Of a DNA stretch of 64,000 bases, positions 11,034-25,100 are shown in pieces. The notes under the pieces are model-generated. The model was not told the origin of the DNA. It saw only the letters and a list, made by a program, of their open reading frames with translations, and did not search any database. Both the position numbers and the translations under genes were made by a program. The stretch is from Paulownia fortunei (taxonomy: Eukaryota > Streptophyta > Magnoliopsida > Lamiales > Paulowniaceae). The DNA lies in the NCBI GenBank assembly GCA_019321725.1, contig CM033108.1:20597799-20661798 (forward strand). The letters run 5' to 3'. Within the stretch, counting starts at the first letter, position 1. Every line of letters starts with the position of its first letter.

Positions 11034-11088
11034 TCAGGGGAGGGTTGGTGTGTGTGTGGGGGGGTGGGGGGGGGGGGGAGTAGGGGAA
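11034..11088 (+). repeat. G-rich tract (possible G-quadruplex)
   Basis: A GT-repeat runs into long G runs broken by single T and A, including one run of about a dozen G. Run length is likely to be unreliable. Confidence 0.7.
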
Positions 11089-11096
11089 TGGTTAGA

Positions 11097-11472
11097 ACCA
11101 ATGTTTTTGGAATCAGAACAGACTAGAAAAATTATTTTTGCAGTTCAATAAGTTAAATTAATTTTTTTTCTTCTTTTTTAAGAAAATTTAAAATCTTAAA
11201 CTTGATATTTTGTTATATATATATAATTATTTAAATTTTGAGTTTTATTAAATATTTTTTAGTTAATTATTTATTTATTTTACCTTTAAAATGTATTACA
11301 TAATAATTAGTCTATTATATTATTTTTTTACGTAATATAATTAAATAATTTAATTATTTTTTATTAAATTGGTTAGATCAACAGTAATCGGTTCGATTAA
11401 TTTAACTATTAACCAATAGTTAAATTAATTTGATTATCGATTTAATTATGAAAATACTGATTAGAACACTAA
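11097..11472. mobile_element. Possible degenerate MITE
   Basis: The left end (CAATGTTTTTGGAATCAG) and the right end read on the minus strand (TAGTGTTCTAATCAG) are similar. Both arms carry TCGGTT/AACCAATAG-type inverted segments. No target duplication was found. Confidence 0.3.
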
Positions 11473-11718
11473 GATCTCACTATGTTATATTATCCATCCG
11501 CACACACATACATATTATATATATATATGTTTATACACATTTTAAGAAATGCAAATCACTTACTAATTAAAGTATTTGTTCCCGTTCAAAATATTGATAA
11601 CCTTGCTTAGTAACAAATTGACAATAAATAAGTAATTTGATATTAAGGAAATTAGTACAAATAACAAAGGCAAACAATCATGTGTTTCTTATCTTTAAAA
11701 GATTCTTAATTATTTATT

Positions 11719-11985
11719 ATTATCAGGGATAGTCCCACATCAACAAGGTTCTCACATCTATACAATTAATGTCTAATTATAACGAAGATTATATATATAT
11801 ATATATATATGAATGTATTGTAAAATATATATTCAATTCACACTATCGAGTATATAATTAATATCTAATTAAAATGAGGATTCAATAATATATTTAAAGC
11901 GTGTATCTCGTAATATATTTATATGTATATATATAAAGGTATTATAAAATATATATTCAATGTTTACCACTAAATATAATATCTA
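11719..11985. repeat. Diverged AT-rich tandem repeat with AT microsatellites
   Basis: The block GTATTGTAAAATATATATTCAA near 11815 recurs as GTATTATAAAATATATATTCAA near 11939, each preceded by (TA)n stretches. No coding content. Confidence 0.5.
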
Positions 11986-13499
11986 TAAAATTTACTCTGT
12001 GCAAATCCGGAGGAGCTGAATACAAGCCTAAAAAAGAAGTTGCTGAAATTACTATATCACCTCCACTTAGATTCTTAGACAATGACTTTCTGAAAAAAGA
12101 AAAGAAAAGACAAGAAAAATCATGACAGCATCTATCTTTTTCTTGGTGTTCTAGAAATATGCTATTCGCCGCTTCCTTCTGGTGCAAGGCTTATATGGTT
12201 TCATTTTCACAACACTATTATCATATTTTGGGAATAAAAATGTATTTAGTAAGTGTATTTTGGGAAATGATATTTTTATCTTTCAAAAATCCTGAAAATG
12301 AATTTTGTATTTTTCAAAATTCTTATTTCATCTTTATTTATCTTTCAATTATTACATCAATTCAAATAAATAAAATTATATATATCACAATCATTAAGAA
12401 TAAATAATATCTGTATATTTATATTTTCCGATCATTATCTGTATATGAATATATATTTTTTAATCATTATCTTATTATAATGATACCATAAAATAATATA
12501 AAAACTTGATGCGATACCATTAATCAAATAAAAATTCTATATATAAAGATATATACAGTAAAAAATATCAATTTGAAAATAATTCATTAAAATATATTTT
12601 TATTAAAAATGCATTACACATTATTTCTCATAATTCATACAAACTTATTTTCATTCCTCAAACTCACTCCCATCAAAGCTTTTATTGTTTCCTATTTTCA
12701 AGAAAGCATATATTTCATGGACACCTATCTTATGAGTTTTTTGATTTATGTAATTGCAATTAACTTTTGTTTTTATGGTTTTGTATACCGCTAACTAGTT
12801 ATTTTCAGTGGAAGGTGTACCTAAAAAAGGTTTAGTGAGTAGTATGACATATTCAATTTTCTTGTCTTTAACCCCTTTGTAGCTTCCACTACTTTTGCAG
12901 GCTTTTTTTTTTTTTTTTTTGGGTACTAAACTACTTTAAGAACAATATTTTCTTGATTTTATAAAAAATAATGTATGGGCCATATCATCGTGTCTTTGTT
13001 TTGCTCTGCATACATGTGGAAACATTGGCGAATGTTTGGAACTTATTCCAAAAATGATATATTTGGAATATCAATTTCGATCGGGACATTTATTTTCATA
13101 AATCTCCTTTAAAGTGCCAAAGAATATGTGCGTCCAATTATATATGTTTTCATGTGATGGATTATTAAATTGTTGTGCACTAACTTTATAGTTTTTCATT
13201 TGAGAAACATTTAATTCTTATTTTACAGTAAGCACATCTTCACATTATCAATGCCATAATTTATCATCAGAAAAATTTCCTTTGACATACGCATGAAATG
13301 CTGACAATTTTGGTTGAGTTCCTAACTGAAATTTTCATTATTATTTTTTGAAAGTTTTTGGTGGTTTTGTCGTATAATAGAAGTGCGTTGTCTATGTGTA
13401 ACATATTAGTCCCTCAAGTAGTAATTATGACACATTAGTCCATAACTAATAAAAGCGTTGCAAGATCGTTGTTTCCGCCAACTTCCAAACCTAAATCTA

Positions 13500-13947
13500 G
13501 GGCCAACTTTGGTTTTAGTCCGGTTTTAATTTTAGCAGTTTTAATATTTTCAGAGATAAAGTCAAACATTCATTATCTCTCCTCCAAAACAGATACTATA
13601 AAAAAGACCTAATCATTATTATGCATATATATATATATATATTTCAATTATTATAAACTTTTATATATATCTTTATATATGCAAACCATCTTATCAAAAA
13701 AATAATATATTTACATCATCCAATTATATATTAATTTAGATATAATAAATAATAGTATAAAATAAAAATATGATGCCACTAACCTAATAAAACTTTACAA
13801 AACATTACATCTACAGTAAAATATTTTTTACTTAAAATAAAATCAAACATGCCTCACAGTCACCTATATATTTTCACACATTAAATTTTTTCAATTATTT
13901 TTTGCGAAATCACTGAAAGTGTAGTCGGAGTAAAGCCAAACATAGGC
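13500..13947. mobile_element. MITE with ~40-bp imperfect terminal inverted repeats
   Basis: The left end is GGGCCAACTTTGGTTTTAGTC. The right end on the minus strand is GCCTATGTTTGGCTTTACTC, and similarity continues for about 40 bases. TA lies on both outer sides (13498-13499 and 13948-13949). The 448-bp AT-rich interior is non-coding. Superfamily not settled: hAT-like by sequence, with no clear 8-bp duplication. Confidence 0.6.
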
Positions 13948-14298
13948 TACATGAGTTTGAACAACCTGCTTTGCATGTGTAATTATCTACTTTGGCGTAT
14001 ATTCATCTCAAAATGCTAAGGAAGCTTTGATCTACTGACAAAGTTTATATCCTAAGATTTTGAGGTTTTGGATTTGAGTTTCACAGAAATGTGGTATTTG
14101 TCTATTTTTATGATAACTATTTATTCATAGTTGATTTTTATATATTATTAGTTTATAATTATTTTTCATTAATATCCAAATATAACAATGTATTCTATCA
14201 CTTCATTAAAAAAATAAAATATATCATCTCAAAAACTATTGATTTTGGTCAATTAACAATTGGACACACTTTAATCTTCCAATTAAAAAAATTCTTTC

Positions 14299-14317
14299 GG
14301 GGGGTGGGGGTGGGGGG
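14299..14317 (+). repeat. G-tract
   Basis: G6-T-G5-T-G6, a potential G-quadruplex former. Run lengths may contain errors. Confidence 0.75.
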
Positions 14318-14432
14318 TTAACTAGATTTGCTTCAACAGCAAAATTTGAGCTTTTTCTTGGGATTAAATCTTGAGTTTGCAACGAGGTTATAGCATTAGA
14401 GTAGGGTAATGCTGAAAAGTGTTTTTGTAGAT

Positions 14433-14577
14433 TAGAGCATAGAGAACAACAGAAATTTTAAAGAAAAAGGAATCAAATCAAAAGTTTTGGAATAAAATGG
14501 TTGTAGAGCATAGAGAACAACAAAAACTTTCAGGAAATGAAATTAAATCAGAAGTTTGTTTTGAATAAAATGAGTGG
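14433..14577. repeat. Tandem duplication of ~71 bp
   Basis: Two copies start TAGAGCATAGAGAACAAC at 14433 and 14504 and both end with (T)GAATAAAATG-type sequence. They are moderately diverged and non-coding. Confidence 0.7.
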
Positions 14578-16599
14578 TAAATTTACCTTTGATCTTCGTA
14601 TCTTTTGTCAAATTTTTTCTTTTCGTACAAATTATTGTTCTCCCTTTTGAACAAAAAATTAGTTTTAGATGATGGTACTATTGTAATATGCAATAAAGGA
14701 TATCACGAATTTTCAAATGATAGCCAATAAAATTGGTAATTAATAATTTCAATTTGACTTGATTCATCACGTTGGTCATTCTTCTAAATAAATTATGCAC
14801 TTAATAGTTTTCGATGATAATTGCAAAAGATAGTCGAAACAATAATACCTTCATCTTGCTTTTCAATACTTCTTTAAAAGTTATATGCTTCAAAAATGAA
14901 TAGAGATTCTATGTTAAAAAAAAAAAAAAAAACAATATCATGCACTTTTTATTTCTCTAGGAATCTAACTTTATGGCACATGTTTTTGTAAAATGTACAG
15001 AATGAAACATTCAAATGTAACATAATTTAATCAAGCATGTTTTGACATTTTTAGTTGATAATAATTATGTCCATGTTCTAATGTCTATCCAAAGAATTTA
15101 ATAATTATTGTGTCTTAAAAGTGCCACGTAAGGACAAAATTCTAAAACTAAAATTAGCCCTATCGAACTGATATTTGAATTTTTTTTTTCGTGAAATGAT
15201 CAAGTTCATTAATTCAAATACAAATAATTAAATAAGTACAATCAATAATCAAATAATTAAGTTACTATCAGAATGAAAAGAAATTAATTATGAAAATATT
15301 TAACTTGAACTCAAATCTTGTATAATAATATTCATTCCATCCCAAATCAATGACTCCATTATCATAATTAATCAGTAAATTTGACCATTTTTTAATATAT
15401 TAATAAGTATGTTATTTGTTGGGAAAAATATGAAAGATTTATAATTGGTACAATGACTCTTTAATAATTTGATTTAACTATTTTTTGTAAAGCGATGATG
15501 AGTGAGAGCTAATTATCAGCAAAGCCTGTTGTGATGGAGTCTTGTTTGTGGGCCTCATCTTGAACGATACATGATAAAATGGTATTAGAGTTGATCTCGT
15601 TAGTCAATAACATAATTAATTTCTTTAATAAATTAATTAAATAGTATTAATGCAATCACATTTGAAATTTTCATAACATCAAAACTACTAAAAATTTCAA
15701 TATAATAAATTAATCAAAAAAACTTAATATCTTAATTTTATAAGGAGAAAGGAATTATTTTGAAATAAATAAAATTGCGTCCTTTGACACTTCAATTAGA
15801 CCTTAGGCGGCTTTTATAGTTATTGACTTATTGTTTATGTATTATTTATTTGTTCTTTCCCAATGTGCTATTTACTCTATTAGTTAAAATTTATACTACA
15901 TTTGCATAGAATATATACACGTATTAATAATTGTAAAATATTTCTATTTTTCATACACATTTTAAAACGTCGAATGATACTTCATATTTTTTAGGTAAGA
16001 CGTTTAGTGCACGTTAATACTAACCTTGTATAATACTTAAAAAATTATATTTTATTTTAATAAGTATAATATTTAAATATAATAATATTATTCAAAAATT
16101 ATTTATAAGTGTTAATGGAATATCATATAATTTTTTTTAATAATTTATGAATATCCTAGTTATTATTAAATAATTATCTTTAAGTTAATAGTAATTATAA
16201 ATTAAATAATACAAAAATACGTATAAAATAATTTTTCTTAATATGAAATTAAGTAAAAACATAATTTATAATAAAATAATATCAAAATATGCCGTACTTT
16301 TTTTATAATAATTTTTTTATATTTATATTTTATCAACTTTTTTTAATTCTTATATTATCCATTTAAAGGCTTTCCATAAACCAATTGCAAAAAAATATTA
16401 TTCATTGTTTTTTTTAATATTTTAATAAAAATTAATAATATATTCATATTTAACTAATTAGCATTGTTTATGGTCGCTGACTTATTATTATTATGGTATT
16501 ATAGATAATATATTTGGTATATATATATATATTTGATACATATCTATTATATAAATATTTTATTTTTTATAAATTTTTTTATTCATACATCAATTGTAT

Positions 16600-16985
16600 T
16601 TGGTGTAGAATGACCCCGTAAAAACTGTCCGGTTCATGGTAATTATTCGAAAGTCGAAGCTCGTTAATTGGTGGGAAAAAAAAAAGCAAAATCTCTCCTT
16701 TTGGGTACAGAATCACGAGCCCCAAAAATGGCAAAAAACCCATTACTTTTTCTTGAAAAACGATGAACTGACAGCCCACCATTGGAAAAGGTTAGTGGTT
16801 GACAATGGAAAGCAAAAAACAAATTGCTGACACGTAAGGGAACATTACTGATTATCATGGCCAGCTGTCCTTCCGTTTAAGGATAAACTTGTTTGATTCC
16901 GATAGTTAATATTATTGATTATTGTCATAAATTGACATTTTTTTGTTGGGACAGTGAGGTTGTTTGGTAGGAGGAGAAATTGGCG
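16600..16985 (+). promoter_or_regulatory. Putative promoter and 5'-UTR of the aminotransferase-like gene
   Basis: This is the ~390 bases before the start codon, less AT-rich than the DNA further upstream. Short motifs visible: an ACGT core in GACACGTAAG (about 16828), TTGAC in GGTTGACAATGG (about 16798), an inverted CCAAT (CCATTGG, about 16779) and an I-box-like GGATAA (about 16880). No convincing TATA box at the expected place. These are common motifs and individually weak; the transcription start is not determinable. Confidence 0.4.
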
Positions 16986-19076
16986 ATGGCGGAGAGAGGA
17001 GGAGAGATTGAGGTGATCCACATGTGGTCTTCACCGAGGTCTGCGAGTACTAGTCTCATGTATTCTTTTGCTCAGGTACAACCCCGAGTAGCACTAATAT
17101 GAATGCCAGTTTGTGTTTGGAATATGCTTTCTTGTTTTCTTTTTGTGGGTTATTTTTGGTTTACTTTCTGTTGAGGATATGAGCAGTAATGTGCGTTTAT
17201 GTAATTATAAAACATGAAACCAGGGCACATTTTTGCTAATCTAATTGATTTTCCTTTAAATTATCTCGGTTTTCTATGTTTGAATGGAAGAAGGAATGGA
17301 TCTTGTAAGTCAATTTGGTAACATCAGTTATAACTATGGGATTGGTTGGTGGTGGCAAGTATTACGATTGTGATTCAACTCGGTGATATGAATTCCTGTC
17401 AGCAGCGTGTAGGTGATACTTTCTGAGATTCTATTGCATAATGTTCCTTGTCTGCAATCTGAAAATAATAGTCATCATTCTTAGTTCACTAAACTTCAAA
17501 TACAACTGCGTTGTTCAGTTAATTCCTGCGCCTGAACATCCTAAAGTTTATAGCCCAAGAGTTGAACGACACCCGCTCCATTTCATTGTCATATCATTGG
17601 ACATAGCAAAGTTTGATTCTTTCTGAAGGACAACGTGAATTCATAAGCCCATTACATGAAAATTGAGTATAGATCTCTAATCAATGTATTATTAGTTTTC
17701 CCCTTGATTCTAGCCATGATAATAGGAATTTTATTTCTACAATGAAGTTCACCCAAAGCTTCCGTCAAAACTGTATTGTTTTGACACTTTGATTGCTGGA
17801 ATATGGCCAGATGGTATGGTGTATTATTTGTTGCTAGGTGTGAAATTTCATTGGATTGCTGATAGGATCTTGCGAAAATGGCAGTATTATGATGCTCTAC
17901 TTTGAGGTTTTCCTGGTGGGGATGATTGACTTATTAGGGAAAAGAAGGGTGAAGATATAGAATGGTGAAAATATATAAATCAATGGGCATTGAAGGGTGA
18001 AAGGGATAATGATGCTGGAAAGGCAATGGCTGAAGCTCATATTAGTAGCTTGAGATAGTTGTGATAGGTACCATGACATGTTGAGAAAATCAGAGGGAGT
18101 TTGATTATGTGAAGATAAAATGATAGTTGCTGTTCAAAAAGGGATGCAGCAGTCATAAATTGAGTAATATATGTTGTTTGGAAACATTTTTTTTCTACTA
18201 TTACACCTAAAAATATAGTAGCCTCCAGCTATTATTCTTTTCAAGGTTTATTATACTGTTTTTAATTCATGCCAGTGTGAGTATTTATTTGGATACCACC
18301 TTAATTTTTTGGTTGCATTTCTACAAACTAGCCATTCATAAATGTCATGAGTCTGAAATTCCCATTAAAGGAAGAATCTAAAGGGAACCGTATATACAAG
18401 ATGCATATATTACATAAGTTGCCTATTGAGGATGCAAAAACTTTTCTCTTTGATTGCCCAGAGAGATGATATGGAAGTGCTTGATGAACCCCTCTATGCA
18501 AATTTTTTACGTGTGACAGGAGCTGAAAGGCCTTACAGAAAAGAACTCCTGTCAACAATGGTAAGTTGAATGAAGTACCTATCAATTGAATCTTACATTC
18601 TCTGCCCAGATATTTTTAGGGCTTAAGTGTTTTCTATACCTCCTGGTAAAGTACTCTAATTTTGAGTATCAAATGTCTAGCTGTTGAGGCCTATGCTGTA
18701 CGTGCTAATCTAGGTAAATATGGCAAAAAGCATAAGAATTTATTTAATCTCATGGGCCCTTCAATGTTGTCCATATATAATATCTTTTTCTAATATTCTT
18801 GCCCTGGGTTGCCTTGCAATGGCTAGTTTAGCTGGGGGTCCCCAGGTGAGACCTTACTCTAGGAATTCCGGATCTTTTGTGTTGATAGCAAGATCTAGCT
18901 TGTTGTTGGGAAATAGAAGTGCTGCAGTTGGTGCTTGTTTTCATTTCAAGCCCCTTTGCTTTTTGGTTGAAGAGGAGGATAATCAAGTATTGCATTTCTT
19001 TTAGGGGATTTTGTTTTTACCTCCATCTAAAATTTTGGTAAAAAAGTTATTATTCATTCTTTTATGCCACAAAAAA

Positions 19077-19114
<38 letters not shown>

Positions 19115-22100
19115 TTACTTGCATATCACGTTATCTTCTTTGCTCTTAATGTTACTTTCTGGTATGAATAGGAATCGGATGGAAATAAGGTCGTGAAAGA
19201 GATCATTTTTGGCGCCGGACAGAAGAAGTATAGATTCTGCAAGGTAATTGGTCAATAGTCACAAATGTTGTGTTGTAAGGCGAAATCTTAGCACTATGTT
19301 TATCTTCCATATTGGTTGGATGAGTTTGCTTCTTTATTTTAGATCAGAATTTGTCTGGCTGTCGACCTTGAGAGCGTGCTTCATGGTTAGTCAATAGTCA
19401 TCTTCGCACATACAATGTCATTGTTGAGCTTCCTGACTTCGAACTTTTGTTGCTAGTGATTTAATAACACTTACCATGTCACCTGGAAACAGCTATTTTA
19501 TGTTGATAGACCTCATTCTATCTGTTTAGCAATAAACCTCGTATAAGTCTAAGGAACTTTTAAATTTTTAAGTTTTGTTTATATATCTTATAAGTTTTAA
19601 GGAAGCTCAAATGCTATAGCTAAGCATTTAAGGATTTTTTGTTTTAAAATGTCCGTCCATGATTAGTCATCTCACACCTGTTTCTGGCAATTTATGGATG
19701 TATTTACAAGGCTGCACATTGTAATTTATAAGGTGGAGCATCAGCTTTCTTTCCTTCTAGTATTATCTAATGGGTAGCAAGCTTGCTGGAGAAAATTATT
19801 GTAAGCTTTAGTGATATCTTTCAATAAGAAGTGGAGATTTTTAATATTTTTTTCTTTTAAAGACAGCCAATTAGTCTTATTATGCTGTTCTCAATTGAAA
19901 ATATAGACTTAGAGAGAACTACTGCAGCTTTAGTGATATCTTTCAATAAGAAGTGGAGATTTTTAATTCTTTTTCTCTTTGAAAGACAGCCAATTAGTCT
20001 TATTATGCTGTTCTCAATTGAAAATCTAGACTTAGAGAGAACTACTGCAGTTCCTGTTCAGGAATCCCTTGTTCTGGGCAAATAAATGGTTTAAATAAAC
20101 TTACAAAGACTATTACTGGTTTTATATGTATAGCAGTGAAAATATGTTGAACAACGAAAGAGGTCCCCTCCTGTGGTTCTCCTTTGATCAGGAGCCGTGA
20201 TATTCTTTAGCAAACATGCTATACCAAATAATGGCAGCAAATAAAAGAAAAAGAGACAAGTAAAGTTCTAACTTCTTTGTGTCAAGATGATAAATTGATT
20301 ATACATTATAAGGAAAAATAGATACAGGTAAAATAAGTCCAAAGGCTGTCACTTGTTTGGAGAAATATTACCTCTTGATGATATTTACTATTGATTGCTT
20401 CCAATCCATCAAAGGAAAAATGGTATTTTGTTGTAAGTATAACAGAAATTTCCTGAATGAATCAATTCAAAATCTTATAGTTGGACTGTCGTCTCACAAT
20501 CAAATTTTTAAAAAGTGGTCCATCAAGTTTTACCCAAAAAAAAAAACACAGTTAAAGTGTACAATTAAACTTCGTATTTAAATCGGTTGGTTGTTAATTG
20601 GCTTTAATGTGTAAAAGGTATTTAGGTTCGTCAAGGTAAGCACGTGGCACATATTGTTTCTAAGATCATTGTATTTTTTTGTTCAGAGATCATTCAGGAA
20701 ATGATAATAGGCTTCAACTTATTTTTCACTTCTTCTGCAGCATATGGCCAGTCAGCGCCTGCCTGGTCTGCTGGATGACTTAATGAAGAGAGGAAAGCAC
20801 TGCATATTGATGAGAAATCCCCTTGATGTGTTGGTAAATGAGCTCATTATGCATTCACATGCATATACAAGATGCTTATCTAAATTTACTACACCATCTA
20901 GCATCTGTTGACAATGTATTTATAAATTTCCTTAATTTTTAATGCTAATTTCCCTTAACAGTTGGCAATTTTAGATAAAAGACTAGGCTTCCATGGTAAA
21001 AGAACTTATGAATCAAAATGGATTTAGTAAGGTGTGAGAAAATTTACTGGGAACTGAAGGAATAAGTGATTTCTTGTATTCAATCATGTGCATCTTACTT
21101 TGGCTGATTTTACCTTTCATCTGTTGTCTCAGACATCCTATGACAAGATCATTCCACCATCACTAACTGATCTGGGGTATAATAGCATGGTCTCCATCTA
21201 CAGTGACCTGTGTGGTCAAGGAAAAACCCCTCCTGTTGTTGATTCAGATTTACTGAGAGAAGATCCAGAGGTTAAAACAGTTCTCAAAATATTGAATTGC
21301 ACTTGTAGCTTTGCCTTATCATTTTCTTTTCTTTTTTTTTTTGTTTCTTCACAAAAGTGCTGTTTTCCTTGGTTGTTATTCTTATCTCAAAAAAGAGAAG
21401 AAATTATTTTCAGGATAAGAAATTGTTTGTTTGTCCATAGCATGAATACCATCTAAATTGGAATCCATAATCTTCTTTTATATATAAGTATATCCAGAAT
21501 CAAGTATTGTTTGCTTCTTTGCATTTTTGCCCTTTGATTCCCAGCTCTATAAATCTACATGTATATGTTAGGTATAATCCTGTAACAATGAGCGATGAAT
21601 CTATTAAACTGTGTTGCATCAGGACTGCATACCTTTTACATTACGAAGACTGCTGTAATTTATTCCTATGTTGATAATGGGGACTTCCTTCTGGCTCCTG
21701 GGAGGTCCATATTCTTTTTGAATTTTACCGTGTAATTTTCAAATAAGCTTATAATTTCAACATTTACGAGGCATATGCTTGTTTGAACAGTATGTCTCTT
21801 TTCTTTGACTGACTTATTTTCTGTAAGGTTTTTACATGTACATTTGTGTATTTGACACCCTCAAAAGTCGGATCTAGACTGCAGTAAGGTTTTCTTTGTA
21901 TGCGAATTATATCTTTTTACTTTCTTTTACTGGTCCAATAACGTAACTTATAAATTTTTTTAGAGCTACATTTTCAGTTTTCTGCTTTTCTGGTTCTTGC
22001 ATTTGGACTTCTTTATTTCTGATACTCTGTAGGAAACCCATATTTTTGTTCTGGGGTTTGTCTGAGCTTGTTTTTTAATCACATCATGAGTGTGCAAGCC

Positions 22101-25100
22101 CCAAATTGTGATGACTCTTTGAGAGAAGTGCTTTTGGGCTACATTTTGGCCTTGAGGGCGTAAGTATCTCAACTGGTTTGAGTTTGTTGTTGTTGTATAA
22201 TGTCAAGAACAAATACTCTTGGTAGTTTTGTTGCTTCGTAAGAATTTATACAAAGCCATTTTTATGTTATTAAAGTATTTGGACATCCTTTTTTCTGCAT
22301 GCAGGCTACTTTACGTGGTCTATGTGATGATCTTGGTATACCATTCCAGGCTGCAATGCTCAAGTAAGGCAAATTATTCCAGAATGTAATCTATAGTTAT
22401 TCCACATTGGACCTCTTCTTTTTGAGCTCTGTTAGAGACGCTTCCATTAATTTAGGAAACTTCTGCCTGTCGTCGATTTTATGGAAGACTATGAGCTTTG
22501 TGATGTTAGCAGAACTTTTAGCTGGGAGGAAATGATAAGTGAGGAGAATAGACAGGCAGAAGGATGTGAGGGAGCTAAATGGACTCAGATTATAGTCGCA
22601 AAGAGACATGGAAAGAGATGGGAAATTCATAAAAGAGGAAGGAAATTATTAACTCCATCTGGGAATACTTCTTTGATATATGTTGTAATTTATTTAGTTT
22701 GACAGATTGTAATCTAGTTTTTTGGTTGTTTGGGCTAGTACAGAGGAGTTTCAGTGATTAATATACTGATATGCTCATGTTGCATCTTTTTGAAGCACAT
22801 GCCTAGTGTTTTCAAAATGGGTCCCAGTTTAAAAAACCTTGATAGAATTTTCAATTCAGCTAAATTCATATTGAAGTAAAGAAAAAATAATTTGGATAGA
22901 CCATTTAGTGGCTCTTCTTAGAGTATCAACAACTTTCTGAAATTACTTTTATATAGTAAGAAGCTGTTTGATTTCATGTTTTATATCTTTCTGTGATGCT
23001 GATCAAGAACTTAACACACAGGTACTATGTCTCCATTTGAGCTTTTCAACGCACATTTATTGTTTCAATATCAGTGACTGGATTCTTTCGCTCATTAAGG
23101 AATTGTCATTAGAGACTGGTGCATCAATTGGATTTTCAAAAATTATGTCCATTTGTTTCCTGTTACCTTTCTGGTTAGGTCAATGTAACTGATAATGGTT
23201 ATATCTCTTTGATCTATGTGCAAAACAAGCTATCGCAAATCAGTAGATATACTGCCAAAAACTATTTATGCTAATGAAGGAGTATAGCTTCCAAAAGTTA
23301 AAGAAAAATTGAACTAGACAGAAAAAGTTTGTATAGTCTACTTAGCGTTTCATAGTGTAATTTGCATTGGGAAGGCACCTAATGTTTCTTTACTAATATT
23401 TCTCCAATGGGATTCTGTGTTGTATACCAGGGGCAATTAAGGGAAGAAAACTTGATTTTATTTGGATATGCAGAATGTCCAAAGGAAGAATTAATTAATA
23501 TCTGTGTATTTGACAATTGTGTCATCACGAGTGTGCTTTGGAATCTTTTTCTTTTAGAGGGAAAGGGGTGTGTTGATGGTTGGTGCAATAGGAGTGGGAA
23601 TGATGCATGTAGGAAAAGAGGGAAAGTTTGTTGCGTGCTTTATTATCCAGATTAGAGCATTTGTGAGTACCACTCACCCAAGGGGTAATCCAGAACCTGC
23701 GATGTTGTGGGTATACACCCAATAAGTGATAACCCTGATAAAATAATTTTATGCGGGAAAGAGATGAGACCTGAATTCCTTGGCATTATACTCTTTCCTC
23801 ATAATCTTTTTTCAAATTTTTTTTAAGGTGCTGTGTTTTCCTCAAGTATCTCAGATTTGCTTAATTCAGAGGCCAGAATAATGTCAGCCAAATTTGAACT
23901 TACACAGATACAATTGCTTTTGCCTTTGGTAGATCTCTGGATTGATTTCATCTACACAGCTAGATTGTTATACTATTTTCCTAAAACTGCAGTCCTAGTG
24001 TTGCTTGATGGTTTGCAATTTATTTTCAGATGGGAATCTGGACCAAAACCATTTGATGGCATGTGGGCCTCCTATTGGTATAAAAGTACACATCAGTCAA
24101 CAGGTTTTGAACCACCAAGAAAGTATCCTTCTGTAAGTAAAAGATGCCCTGCATATCTTTTCTTGGGGATAATTGGTTTTAGTAGTTAAACCAAGTTGAA
24201 TAACAAATGCTGTCTAATTGTGTATACACACTGATGCTGTTTTCCCATTTCAAAACTTGCATAATGAAGGATATGATGTGTTAAAATAGGAGCTGGAGCC
24301 AATAATATACTCATTGAGCAAAACATTTGCAGCCAAACCTAGTATAGTGAATTACTTTCAAACTTCACGTTTATGTTTCATGGCCAATTTTTACTATACC
24401 TTCAATATTTAAGTGTACGCTTCTGTGTGCGCGGTGTGTATGTGTGGGGGGCATGCAAGAAGCTAAAGCCGGTAACTGCTTTCTTGAAGTTACTTAAATA
24501 AGGGCGAAAAGAATACATTTGATGAATAAGCACTGAATGGAGAATCTCACCTGGCCTAGTCAATGTTTAATCAGTAGATAGATGCGAGATCCATTTAACA
24601 TAAAAATCTTTATGTCTTGCTGCTTCCTTTTGCTTTTCCAACCCTATTCCTCATTCATGCTACCCAATGCTTTATCCACTATTTTGTGTTTATTTTTGAT
24701 AAAGTATCATTATTATTTTTTTTTCTGAATTATGTTGTTTGAAGTCTTCATTTATTTTACCATATGCAGCCAAGAATTGCAGATGGTACTTTTTAAAATG
24801 ATAATCACTGCATTGAAAGTCCAACTTTCATCATACAATATCAATGTGCAAAACCTGATAGGGTGCACTAGTTACACTCCCATATAGAAAGTGATGATTG
24901 AACACTTACATGATTTTCAGTTATCCTGATGTTTACTCCCACTTTTATATTTTCAGCCATTTCCATCATCTTTGTACAACTTGCTGGAGCAAAGTTTACC
25001 CTTCTATGACTTGCTTAAGCACTATGTGAGACAGATCGCTGCAAAATCTCTCCATCCCCATCTTCCAGTTCCTGCCAATGAGAAGTTGCTTGCTTGGGTT

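Larger units (their letters stand above)
10602..13497. other. Gene-free AT-rich intergenic DNA
   Basis: No coding region or RNA gene can be supported. The stretch contains a G-tract, a possible degenerate MITE, AT microsatellites and a diverged ~150-bp repeat, all listed separately, plus a T-run at 12903-12920. Short frames here lack any family resemblance. Confidence 0.6.
13950..16599. other. Gene-free AT-rich intergenic DNA upstream of the gene
   Basis: No coding region can be supported. It holds a G-tract (14299-14317), a ~71-bp tandem duplication (14433-14577), homopolymer A runs near 14915 and many AT-rich tracts. Confidence 0.6.

Noticed and set aside
10938..11151. Two overlapping glycine-rich frames
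   Set aside because: They arise from the G-tract; composition only.
16579..16858. Overlapping short frames on both strands just upstream of the gene
   Set aside because: Probably promoter or 5' leader sequence; no start context or homology supports a protein.
19882..20085. 67-codon frame with an internal amino-acid repeat
   Set aside because: The repeat is the 122-bp intron duplication, not a protein repeat.
21088..21456. 122-codon open frame in the middle of the gene
   Set aside because: It is exon 5 (21133-21270) read through into its two introns; the splice sites and the family match define the real exon.
22397..23722. Several 60-80 codon frames in intron 6 on both strands
   Set aside because: They have no family resemblance, overlap each other in opposite directions and lie inside a well-defined intron.
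23833..24189. 118-codon open frame around exon 7
   Set aside because: Only 24030-24132 is coding; the rest is read-through of intron sequence on both sides.
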